A stretch of 64,000 bases of DNA from Flemingiibacterium sp045636265. GTDB lineage: Bacteria > Bacillota > Clostridia > Oscillospirales > CAG-272. Positions 54,109-61,016 of this stretch are shown piece by piece. The notes below the pieces were generated by a model that ran no database searches, was not told the origin of the DNA, and saw only the letters and a program-made list of their open reading frames with translations. Where the stretch lies: contig JAZTXD010000141.1 of assembly GCA_045636265.1 (NCBI GenBank), positions 1 to 64,000 of the forward strand, written 5' to 3'. The translations under genes were made by a program, and so were the position numbers. Positions within the stretch are counted from its first letter, which is position 1; the number at the start of each line of letters is the position of its first letter.

Positions 54109-54339
54109 ATGAAAAAGCTTGATGAGATATTGAGTAAGACTGTAATAGATGAGCACCTTGCGGCGGGGTATAAGATTACTGTGTGTCCCGTTTGTAGTAA
54201 TGAAACTTTGGACGACTATTTCATATGCCCAACTTGCGGCTGGGAATACGATGCTTTCCCGGAGGATCACTATTCCGCCGCTAATGGAGCGACCTTGAGA
54301 GAATATCGTGAGCGGTATCAAAAGAGCACGGAAAAGTAA
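54109..54339 (+). CDS. CPCC-type cysteine-rich zinc-ribbon protein
   Basis: A 76-residue protein with VCPVCSNETLDDYFICPTCGWEYD, the two CPxC knuckles and trailing W-E-x-D of the CPCC cysteine-rich family, followed by SAANGATLREYRERYQ. One zinc is expected. Such genes are common next to toxins, immunity genes and phage-related clusters, often as likely nucleic-acid- or protein-binding factors. It ends directly before a strong terminator. Confidence 0.8.
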   Translation: MKKLDEILSKTVIDEHLAAGYKITVCPVCSNETLDDYFICPTCGWEYDAFPEDHYSAANGATLREYRERYQKSTEK

Positions 54340-54380
54340 AAGTATCGCCCGCCGCGAAACTGCGGCAGGCGATACTTTTT
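54340..54380 (+). terminator. Terminator of the small-gene cluster
   Basis: A 10-bp outer stem (54340-54349 with 54368-54377) with further pairing inside and a T run. It also separates the convergent ATPase gene. Confidence 0.88.
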
Positions 54381-54388
54381 CCCAAATC

Positions 54389-55111
54389 TCATTTTAAACT
54401 CGAAGTATTGTATTCCTCTCTAATATATACCTTTGCATGTTCCCGGCATTCTTCAAGCGTAAGCGGTGTGTCTGCGCTAAAAAGGTGTAGTGTTTTCACA
54501 TACCCCTCGACTGACGAATATGAAATAAACTCCCGTTCTCTTATCCATGATAGAGCTTCGCTTTCAATAGAAATATCGCTTGATTCAAGAATTTTATTAA
54601 GCTTGTTTAATTTTTCTGCACGTTTAGGATCGTCAATATGTATGTGTGTGCCGTTTGAAAAATAATCAATAATTTCTTCGTTATAGCCGCTTCCTTCAAT
54701 CGGAGTTTTTGCGGCAACAATAACAGGCTTATTACATTCTCTAAAATATGTAAACAGTATGTCTTGTGTGGTGCTTTTTCCTATAAGCCTATCAAAATCA
54801 TCTATTATTATGTAACCGTAAGGCTCGAAGTCTTCTTTCCAGCTATCGCTTTTTCTATTTGATATAGCTTCAATAATTGTTTTAAAGAGTTTATCGGCAT
54901 TTATCAGCTTGGCACACTTGTCTGATGTCCCGTCACACATACCTTTGTTCTCATCACAGGAATCATGACATGCAATAGACCTTAATTTTCCATAAAAGAC
55001 TTCGAGGAAAGTTGTTTTACCGCTTCCGGTATTTCCGGTTATCACTACGGGGGAATAGTCAATAAGATTCGTGGTAAGTTTTTTCATTAATACGTCATAA
55101 TAGTCATTCAT
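54389..55111 (-). CDS. DnaA/DnaC-like AAA ATPase with cysteine insert
   Basis: A 240-residue ATPase. Walker A is GNTGSGKTT (~26-34), Walker B YIIIDDFDRL (~100-109), sensor 1 region PVIVAAKTP. The Walker B with DDFDRL resembles DnaA, Hda and DnaC-like loaders. Between Walker A and B there is an unusual cysteine cluster, CHDSCDENKGMCDGTSDKC, that could bind zinc or an Fe-S cluster. The C-terminal part is helical but I see no DnaA DNA-binding motif. ATG with AAGGAG. It could be a loader or a nucleotide switch on the island. Confidence 0.7.
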   Translation of the reverse strand: MNDYYDVLMKKLTTNLIDYSPVVITGNTGSGKTTFLEVFYGKLRSIACHDSCDENKGMCDGTSDKCAKLINADKLFKTIIEAISNRKSDSWKEDFEPYGYIIIDDFDRLIGKSTTQDILFTYFRECNKPVIVAAKTPIEGSGYNEEIIDYFSNGTHIHIDDPKRAEKLNKLNKILESSDISIESEALSWIREREFISYSSVEGYVKTLHLFSADTPLTLEECREHAKVYIREEYNTSSLK

Positions 55112-55321
55112 GATAAATTTCTCCTTTTACACAATTTCTTTATCTCTTGTTGCCTCGGCGTATTGCTTGGTGTAATAGGTACGATACCGAGTAAGCATAG
55201 TAATGTGTTTTGCCGCCACATTTATCACGCTTTTGGCGATAAGTGCTTCCTTGTTTGAAGCTTTGATTTTGTATTAAGGATACCGTCCACCACGGTTTGT
55301 GGTGGACGGTATTTTTGTTAA
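55112..55321. other. Gene-free stretch with a strong hairpin
   Basis: A perfect 14-bp stem (55280-55293 with 55299-55312) followed by T on the plus strand. A 61-codon minus-strand frame crosses it, which argues that the frame is not a gene. Otherwise nothing is seen. Confidence 0.6.
55280..55316 (+). terminator. Hairpin terminator between minus-strand genes
   Basis: A 14-bp perfect stem with T5 on the plus strand. No plus-strand gene ends nearby, so it may terminate antisense transcription, or act on the minus strand in a T-independent way. Confidence 0.55.
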
Positions 55322-55477
55322 TCACACTTTTTTTCCGTGACAGTCTTTGACTTCTTTGACGCCAACGACATCGCTGTTTCTCTTTTGCTTCTTTGCTTTG
55401 TCAATAGCATCGTATTTGTCAGCAGCGGTTACAAGATATGAACCGCCATCAACAAAAACTACTGTGAATTGCGGCAT
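55322..55477 (-). CDS. Small hypothetical protein, 51 residues
   Basis: An excellent ribosome site (AAAGGAGGG) precedes an ATG at 55477. The product reads MPQFTVVFVDGGSYLVTAAD, then KYDAIDKAKKQKRNSDVVGV and a lysine-rich end; a beta-beta-alpha-beta layout is likely. Similar short proteins with a T-V-x-A-x-x-x-x-D-A-I-x-x-A pattern occur widely without known function. A palindrome CGGCAATTGCCG at 55522-55533 upstream may be an operator. Confidence 0.65.
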   Translation of the reverse strand: MPQFTVVFVDGGSYLVTAADKYDAIDKAKKQKRNSDVVGVKEVKDCHGKKV

Positions 55478-55521
55478 AATATATCCCTCCTTTCAATATT
55501 GGTGTAATAATATATTGCTAC

Positions 55522-55533
55522 CGGCAATTGCCG
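55522..55533. promoter_or_regulatory. Perfect 12-bp palindrome, candidate operator
   Basis: CGGCAATTGCCG, 45 bases before the start of the 51-residue gene on the minus strand. Confidence 0.35.
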
Positions 55534-55589
55534 AAACAATACCTTGGGGACTGTACCATATAGCTTGGAAATTGTCAACAGTACCATAT

Positions 55590-55994
55590 TCAGGAATCAT
55601 ATGGCATTTCTATAACCTCGATGCCCGCCTTTTGCGCCTGTTTAATCGTATTTCTTGTTCCGGCGCTGTTTTTGCTGAGAAAAGCGATAACCATTTTTCT
55701 TTCCGATGTGGAAATGTAATCGATCATTGCCTTGTTTCGTTTCGGACCTGCGGCTCTGCCGTATAAGCTCCATTCCGCTTTGAATATTTTCAGCATAGTA
55801 CCGTACTCGGAGGCATATCGCTCACCAAGCATATCCGCGCCCTTGCAGTGTCCGCTTACGATTTCCACGTCGGAGTTTTCGATCGTCTTTGACCTAATTG
55901 CTTCGCTAATTACGTTTTTGGCGAGTTCGTAGTCCTCAAACTCACGTCCTCCGCAAACCAAAATCTTAGGTGGTTCTTTGCTTGATGTTGACAT
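55590..55994 (-). CDS. DUF2493 / YspA-like SLOG-family protein
   Basis: A 134-residue Rossmann-like protein. Diagnostic elements are ILVCGGREFEDYELAKNVI, VEIVSGHCKGADMLGERYASEYG and AEWSLYGRAAGPKRNKAMIDY, the order seen in the DUF2493/YspA SLOG group. SLOG proteins bind nucleotide-derived ligands and occur in phage-conflict and NAD-related systems. It ends in TIKQAQKAGIEVIEM. The ribosome site is AAAGGAG. A second, diverged SLOG gene lies at 52.8 kb on the same island. Confidence 0.85.
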   Translation of the reverse strand: MSTSSKEPPKILVCGGREFEDYELAKNVISEAIRSKTIENSDVEIVSGHCKGADMLGERYASEYGTMLKIFKAEWSLYGRAAGPKRNKAMIDYISTSERKMVIAFLSKNSAGTRNTIKQAQKAGIEVIEMPYDS

Positions 55995-56122
55995 TTTAGT
56001 TCTCCTTTAGTGATTGATATTTGATATTTCACGCTCTGAAAAGCGCAGTAGGGGGTTATCAAATATATGGTATCATATTTAAAGCGTCATAATTGGTACA
56101 TACAAAAGCTGAACCGATACTA

Positions 56123-56151
56123 TTGAAAAATGTCAAAAAATGTGATATAAT
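56123..56151 (+). promoter_or_regulatory. Promoter of the Cas4-like/DEDD nuclease gene
   Basis: TTGAAA (56123-56128), 17-base spacer, TATAAT (56146-56151). Confidence 0.75.
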
Positions 56152-56189
56152 GTTTACGGAAAAATTCACTTTGCGCCAAGGAGGATGTC

Positions 56190-57683
56190 ATGCTTTCTAA
56201 ATCGAGATATTGTCTGTATACACAGTGCCCGAAGTGTCTGTGGCTTCGTGTTAATCGTCCTGAACTTGCACCGGAGGATGCGTCGCTTGATACCCGAATG
56301 GAAACGGGAAATGAAGTCGGTGATCTCGCTATGGGATTGTTTGGCGACTTCACGGAAGTTACGTCATACCTCGAGGATGGAAGTCTTAATCTGTCTGGGA
56401 TGATTTCGCGTACAACAGAATTGCTTGCGGATGGTGAAGCGGTTATCTGCGAAGCATCATTTTCATATAAGGGCAACTACTGCGCTGTGGATATTTTGAA
56501 AAAAGAAAACGGCGGATATGCCATATATGAAGTGAAAAGCTCGACACACGCCTCTGCTATATATGCGACGGATATAGCATATCAGAAATATGTTCTTGAA
56601 CATTGCGGAGTAAATGTGACCGGAACATATCTTGTGTGTATTAACAGTGAATACGTGCTTGACGGTAAGCTTGACTTGCATAAATTCTTTAAAATAATTG
56701 ATCTTGGCGATGAAGTCGCGCGGGAATACGCATCGGTAGCGAAAAATATTGTTGCCGCAAATGCGGTGCTTTTACTTGATTCGCCGCCGGAGTGCGATTT
56801 ATCCGAGAATTGTAATACGCCTTATCCGTGCGCATTCTGGAACTACTGCGCAGAGCATCTGCCAAGCCCGTCGGTGTTTGATCTCTACCGCTTCGGTTTT
56901 AACAAAGCGCTTGAATGTTACCGTCAAGGCATTGTTTCCTTTGATGATATAAAACCAATTGCTAACGCTGGAAATAAGATACGTGGACTACAGATAAAGC
57001 ACACTCTTCAAGACCTTGAAACACACATTGAAAAAGACGGTATACTCGAGTTCCTTGATACACTGTCATTCCCGTTATACTTTCTTGATTTTGAAACGAT
57101 GCAGCCGGTTATTCCGGAGTTTGACAGAACACGTCCGTATCAGCAGATCCCTTTTCAGTATTCACTGCACTATATTTTGAAAGATGGTGGGGAATTATAC
57201 CATAAGGAGTTTCTCGCCGAATCCGGGGAAGACCCAAGACGTGCTTTGGCTGAACGTCTGTGTGCAGATATTCCGACGGATGCCTGTGTGCTTGCATACA
57301 ATAAGGGCTTTGAGTGTGGACGTATCCGTGAACTGGCCGCCGCTTTTCCCGATCTCGCGAAGCATCTTCTTGCTATTGCCGGCAATATCAAGGATCTTAT
57401 CGATCCTTTCCGCGCGGGATATTACTACAACCGGGCAATGGGCGGCTCTTTTTCCATAAAGAGCGTGCTGCCTGCGATTTTTCCAAACGATCCGTCGCTC
57501 GATTATCACAATCTCGAGGGCGTACACAACGGCAGCGAGGCAATGGAGCTTTTTCCGAAAATCAAGGATATGCCGCCGGATGAAAAGGAGCGTGCCAGAG
57601 AGAGTTTACTGCGATACTGTGAGCTTGACACCTATGCTATGGTGAAGATATGGGACGAGCTTCGCCGCGTTTGTCGGGATTAG
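56190..57683 (+). CDS. DUF2779 protein: Cas4-like nuclease fused to DEDD exonuclease
   Basis: A 497-residue protein. The N-terminal part has cysteines at about 8, 13 and 16 (RYCLYTQCPKC), a PD-(D/E)xK core with NYCAVDIL and YEVKSS, and a cluster of cysteines CDLSENCNTPYPCAFWNYC (~202-220), the pattern of Cas4-like Fe-S nucleases. The C-terminal part looks like a DnaQ-type DEDD exonuclease: YFLDFETMQP (first acidic pair), AYNKGFECGRI and CELDTYAM with the last aspartate. This is the DUF2779 architecture; biochemical function is not known to me. It is probably DNA or RNA processing in a defence or repair context. Confidence 0.83.
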   Translation: MLSKSRYCLYTQCPKCLWLRVNRPELAPEDASLDTRMETGNEVGDLAMGLFGDFTEVTSYLEDGSLNLSGMISRTTELLADGEAVICEASFSYKGNYCAVDILKKENGGYAIYEVKSSTHASAIYATDIAYQKYVLEHCGVNVTGTYLVCINSEYVLDGKLDLHKFFKIIDLGDEVAREYASVAKNIVAANAVLLLDSPPECDLSENCNTPYPCAFWNYCAEHLPSPSVFDLYRFGFNKALECYRQGIVSFDDIKPIANAGNKIRGLQIKHTLQDLETHIEKDGILEFLDTLSFPLYFLDFETMQPVIPEFDRTRPYQQIPFQYSLHYILKDGGELYHKEFLAESGEDPRRALAERLCADIPTDACVLAYNKGFECGRIRELAAAFPDLAKHLLAIAGNIKDLIDPFRAGYYYNRAMGGSFSIKSVLPAIFPNDPSLDYHNLEGVHNGSEAMELFPKIKDMPPDEKERARESLLRYCELDTYAMVKIWDELRRVCRD

Positions 57684-58005
57684 TTGATTTTTGCGGAATT
57701 GTGTGGTATAATGGGGAAAATAATATTTTTAGATTGATAGTCACAATATATCCCTCACTTCCCAAAAGTTTTTTTGCAGGGGTACCGGTTTGTACCGCTA
57801 TATGAAGGATTCCGCTTGTGTACGCATTCTTGCAGACATTGTGGAGATTAAGATTGGTGCCGAGAATGTTCATGCCAAAGAGGTGCTGGAGTATTACTGT
57901 GCACTTAAAGGAATTAGCGTGGATAACATTCCGGAAACCGAAGGAGCGATGTAAGAGGCAATGTGCATAGCTTTTGCTAACAAAATATGAAAGAGGTATT
58001 CTATT
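57684..58005. other. Gene-poor stretch with a 3' gene remnant
   Basis: Apart from the open stretch described at 57802-57954, this interval holds no recognisable gene, repeat or terminator. Confidence 0.5.
57802..57954 (+). pseudogene. C-terminal remnant of an unknown gene
   Basis: A 50-residue frame, MKDSACVRILADIVEIKIGA then ENVHAKEVLEYYCALKGISV, reads like real protein, but has no ribosome site, and the frame stays open a little upstream (about 57757) without a start. It is probably the tail of a truncated gene. Confidence 0.35.
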
Positions 58006-58461
58006 ATGTCAGACGCTATATATTTAAACTATATTTTGCCAAACAAATGGGACGATTTGATATTTGATATTGACGTCGGGAAAGAATTTAATTGCGATGC
58101 GTTTATAGAAGTTTTCAAAGAGACATTTGATATCTTCCGCAAATATTCCTGCAAAGATCATATCGACAGAGAAATTGTTCATCTCATAAATCGTGTGTCG
58201 GTTTTTACTGCTATAGATTGTTCCAAAACAGATTACTCCCACCGCGCCGCGCGTGAGTTGGCAGAAGCAATGCTTTATAATTGCTTTATATGCGATGATA
58301 AGCCTGAAAAGGAAATTACAGAGGGCGAATGGTGTTATATCATTGGTGCAGGCAATATGCCTATCGATTTTACAGATCCTGAGGGTGAACTTGATACCAT
58401 TGCTTATGAACTTGAAAATTGGGATTCAATACCTGTAACTCCCGGGGATTCTGATGATTAG
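58006..58461 (+). CDS. Hypothetical protein
   Basis: A 151-residue soluble acidic protein, MSDAIYLNYILPNKWDDLIF..., predominantly helical with HRAARELAEAMLYNCFICDD in the middle and an acidic end (VTPGDSDD). The family is unknown to me. AAAGAGG precedes the start. It is followed by a hairpin terminator. Confidence 0.55.
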   Translation: MSDAIYLNYILPNKWDDLIFDIDVGKEFNCDAFIEVFKETFDIFRKYSCKDHIDREIVHLINRVSVFTAIDCSKTDYSHRAARELAEAMLYNCFICDDKPEKEITEGEWCYIIGAGNMPIDFTDPEGELDTIAYELENWDSIPVTPGDSDD

Positions 58462-58491
58462 ATAAGAACGGATGTAATGAAATTCATGAAC

Positions 58492-58546
58492 TGCAGCAAA
58501 ATCCCGTGTACGCTCCACTTTCACCAGTGGGACGCACACGGTTTTT
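58492..58546 (+). terminator. Terminator after the 58.0 kb gene
   Basis: An imperfect stem beginning CCGTGT at about 58493 pairs with ACACGG before T6 (about 58541-58546). Confidence 0.7.
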
Positions 58547-58637
58547 TGTCCCAATTATGTCGCGTCTGATAGTGTATAATATATCTACACAACAATATCT
58601 CATACCATTACGTAGTATCGCGGTCTGTGCAAGCATA

Positions 58638-58666
58638 TTGACAAAGAATCAAAATTGTGGTACCAT
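58638..58666 (+). promoter_or_regulatory. Promoter of the WYL regulator
   Basis: TTGACA (58638-58643), 17-base spacer, TACCAT (58661-58666). Confidence 0.75.
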
Positions 58667-58703
58667 GTAGGCATATGAAATCTATTATCAGGAGGTATAA
58701 CCA

Positions 58704-60428
58704 ATGGCATCGACACAAAGAAAAACAAAAAAAGCGAAGCTTTTACCTGCAACATTGACGGCGCTCAAAATACTTCAGATTCTCAAAGAATCGAGTGATC
58801 AAGATCATCCTATCGCACAAACCGTACTTGCGGAGAAACTTGACGTAGATAGAAAAACTATTGCAAGGTGTCTTGGAGTAATGGAAGGTTATATGGATTA
58901 TGAGATAGTTCATCAGAAGAAAGGCGTCTATCTTATTCCGAATAATGATTCGTTTGAACTTTCCGAGGTGCGACTTTTGATCGACAGTGTTTTGGCGAGC
59001 AAGGTCATCAGCGCTGAGCAAACAGATATTATTGTAAAAAAGCTTTCGAAACTTCTGAACAAATACGACAGAACGCATATTCGTCATATTCACTCCTATA
59101 AAGACTGGAGCAAGGTAGACAATATCAATGTTTTTTGGACAATAGAAGTTTTTGATGATGCTATTAATAAAAATGTTCAGGTTTCCTTTGACTACAATAC
59201 GTTTGGTGTTGATAAAAAACTTCACATTGTTGGGAGATATACTGCAAGTCCTATTCAACTCACTTTTTCCAACGGACAGTATTTTCTTTTAGCGTACACT
59301 GATGAAGACGATGAAATACGAAGCTTTAGAATTGACAAGATTACAAATGCTAAAATTCTCGATAGTGTTTCCCAAAAAGTCAAGAAGGAGTTGGATTGGC
59401 GCGACATAGCTTCTACTTACGTCGAGGGGCATCCTTATATGTCGTTTGGTAAAACAGAACATATCAAGCTTCGTATACTTCAGGACGAGATCGGACGAAT
59501 ATTTGACGTTTTTGGAACTAATGTAAGAATAAGCTCTTGTAGTGATGACCGTAAAAAATATGCCGATATGGTTGAGGTGGTATTTTACGCAAATACCGAA
59601 GATGTTTATCGTTTTATGGTGCAAAATGCAGATGTATCGGAAATTATAGAGCCTCATTCCATTCGTGCAAGAATTTTGAAATTCGGCAAAAGTATGCATG
59701 CCAGATATCTTTCCAGTGAAGAGGATTGGGCATCGGCTAAATATGAAAGTGCAATAAGCGACAATTTGTATGTGCAGCGAAGCGAGTGGATATTGCAAGC
59801 CAGTGATAGAGCTGTTAGATCTCTCATAGAAAAGCACGGCACTGCTGATAAGGTTTGGGGAATAAGTGTTGATTCCTATGATGAGAAAACAATATCCGAG
59901 ATTAAGGAATATTCCAATCTACAAATCCTAACATTTGATGAAAAAATGCCAGATGAAATAGATTTGTCTTTGACAGCGGCTTTTCCAGAGTTGTACCGTA
60001 TCGTTCTTGAACAGCGTAACAAGAGAGAATCGACTGTTAGAGTAAAAAATATTTCTGCGTTGAATCGGTGCAAAAAAGTCACTCAGCTTTACTTTTTTAA
60101 TGTGGAATTTACCGAGGAAATCGATTTTTCCGAAATGGAAAAGCTTAGACTGCTTAATTTGAGGCATTGCAGAATTCATAATCTTGAATTTGTCAAAAGG
60201 ATCCCTACACTTATGAGGCTTGAAGTGAGCGGTGACTGTGTTGATGATATTTCCGGAATATACGGCCATGAGAGATTAAGAGTGCTGACGGTTGACAATG
60301 AGTTCATTCATAAGTTTGACATTGATACGCTCAGAAAAGAAAATCCTCGGATTCGAATTGAGGTTCGTCCGCAATGTATTCCGACGAGTGAAAGTCATGC
60401 TGTTAATCACACTATCAGTGATATATAG
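58704..60428 (+). CDS. WYL-domain regulator fused to leucine-rich repeats
   Basis: A 574-residue protein. Residues ~12-75 are a DeoR-like helix-turn-helix (ILKESSDQDHPIAQTVLAEK, KTIARCLGVMEG). Residues ~150-330 are a WYL domain and C-terminal extension (QLTFSNGQYFLLAYTDEDDEIRSFRIDKI, then HIKLRILQDEIGRIFDVFG). From ~375 on the sequence switches to leucine-rich-repeat-like units: NLQILTFDE, VKNISALNRCKKVTQLYFFN, EKLRLLNLRHCRIHNLEFVK, LMRLEVSG and LRVLTVDN. WYL proteins sense single-stranded nucleic acid or ligands and often regulate defence islands; a LRR extension is unusual. It is the last gene of the island. Ribosome site AGGAGG. Confidence 0.82.
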   Translation: MASTQRKTKKAKLLPATLTALKILQILKESSDQDHPIAQTVLAEKLDVDRKTIARCLGVMEGYMDYEIVHQKKGVYLIPNNDSFELSEVRLLIDSVLASKVISAEQTDIIVKKLSKLLNKYDRTHIRHIHSYKDWSKVDNINVFWTIEVFDDAINKNVQVSFDYNTFGVDKKLHIVGRYTASPIQLTFSNGQYFLLAYTDEDDEIRSFRIDKITNAKILDSVSQKVKKELDWRDIASTYVEGHPYMSFGKTEHIKLRILQDEIGRIFDVFGTNVRISSCSDDRKKYADMVEVVFYANTEDVYRFMVQNADVSEIIEPHSIRARILKFGKSMHARYLSSEEDWASAKYESAISDNLYVQRSEWILQASDRAVRSLIEKHGTADKVWGISVDSYDEKTISEIKEYSNLQILTFDEKMPDEIDLSLTAAFPELYRIVLEQRNKRESTVRVKNISALNRCKKVTQLYFFNVEFTEEIDFSEMEKLRLLNLRHCRIHNLEFVKRIPTLMRLEVSGDCVDDISGIYGHERLRVLTVDNEFIHKFDIDTLRKENPRIRIEVRPQCIPTSESHAVNHTISDI

Positions 60429-60540
60429 GAAATTACTCAGCAAGATCCCGCAATATGAAAATCATATTATGCCAAAATCCAATCATATATTCCATAAGTG
60501 GTCATATCTGTGGTCAACGCCTATTTCGCTTACGAAAAAA

Positions 60541-60560
60541 GCCACCGCTTTCGCGGTGGC
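60541..60560 (-). terminator. Terminator of tRNA-Val
   Basis: On the minus strand, five bases after the CCA end, a perfect 8-bp stem with GAAA loop is followed by TTTTTT. Confidence 0.85.
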
Positions 60561-60565
60561 TTTTA

Positions 60566-60642
60566 TGGTGGAAACAACTGGAATCGAACCAGTGACCCCT
60601 TGCATGTCAAGCAAGTACTCTAACCAGCTGAGCTATGCTTCC
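60566..60642 (-). tRNA. tRNA-Val (GAC)
   Basis: 77 bases including an encoded CCA. The 7-bp acceptor stem (GGAAGCA/TGTTTCC with one G-T pair), D-stem GCTC/GAGT, anticodon loop TTGACAT, T-loop TTCGATT and T-stem ACTGG/CCAGT all fold. Anticodon GAC reads GTC and GTT codons. This is the intact attachment-site copy. Confidence 0.95.
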
Positions 60643-60659
60643 AGGTTTGTGTGTGCGGT

Positions 60660-60804
60660 GTCGGAATGACAGGATTTGATGCCTGCAAGAGAAGCTGCTT
60701 CGCAGCATCTCTGCAAGAACGCAAGCGTTCTTGCTTCGAGCTTCAGCCCGCCCTTCGGATAGAACAAACTCCACGGAGTGACAAGCACTCCGTGATTTTG
60801 TTTG
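60660..60804. repeat. tRNA-Pro 3'-end duplicate followed by three hairpins
   Basis: The first 20 bases (60660-60679) repeat exactly the 3' half of the T-arm and acceptor of the tRNA-Pro gene at 60805-60824. Between the two copies lie three hairpins: 60688-60698 with 60702-60712 (one mismatch), a perfect 10-bp stem 60713-60722 with 60725-60734, and a perfect 9-bp stem 60772-60780 with 60786-60794. Confidence 0.8.
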
Positions 60805-60878
60805 GTCGGAATGACAGGATTTGAACCTGCGACATCCTGCTCCCAAAGCAGGCGCGCTACCAACTGCGCTACATCCCG
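60803..60878 (-). tRNA. tRNA-Pro (TGG)
   Basis: 76 bases with CCA. Acceptor CGGGATG/CATTCCG, anticodon stem CCTGC/GCAGG with loop TTTGGGA (anticodon TGG), T-loop TTCAAAT. All arms pair. Confidence 0.95.
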
Positions 60879-60962
60879 AAAGAACTTAATATCGACTTAA
60901 TCATTATACCATAGGGGGAGGCGTTTGTCAATAATATTTGCGAATTTTTAGCAAAGCAAAGG

Positions 60963-60994
60963 AAAATACCGCTGCATAAAAACAGCGGTATTTT
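60963..60994. terminator. Terminator of the glycosidase-like operon
   Basis: A 12-bp stem, AAAATACCGCTG (60963-60974) with CAGCGGTATTTT (60983-60994), 23 bases after the stop of the minus-strand gene; A/T runs on both sides make it usable from both directions. Confidence 0.8.
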
Positions 60995-61016
60995 TAAACT
61001 CTTGCTATTGCAAATA

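Larger units (their letters stand above)
60492..60642. repeat. Right direct repeat of the island (attR-like) including tRNA-Val
   Basis: Matches 41449-41598. Shared parts in order are CCATAAGTGG, GCTTACGAAAAA, the GCCACCGC/GCGGTGGC terminator (60541-60560) and the tRNA. Confidence 0.85.
60429..61016. other. Gene-free stretch with two tRNA genes, repeats and a terminator
   Basis: Holds the right island repeat, tRNA-Val, a tRNA-Pro 3' fragment with three hairpins, tRNA-Pro and the terminator of the next minus-strand operon. An open frame that crosses the tRNA-Val region (60292-60669) is a tRNA artefact and not a gene. Confidence 0.85.

Noticed and set aside
55140..55325. 61-codon minus-strand frame
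   Set aside because: It starts inside a strong hairpin, lacks a ribosome site and resembles no family.
41600..60490. An integrase or relaxase for the island
   Set aside because: None of the genes shows a tyrosine or serine recombinase, transposase or relaxase motif; the island was defined by its repeats only.
60292..60669. Open frame ending GIEPVTPCMSSKYSNQLSYAS
   Set aside because: This is the well-known artefact of reading through the reverse of a tRNA gene and its terminator; the same happens at 41246-41551.
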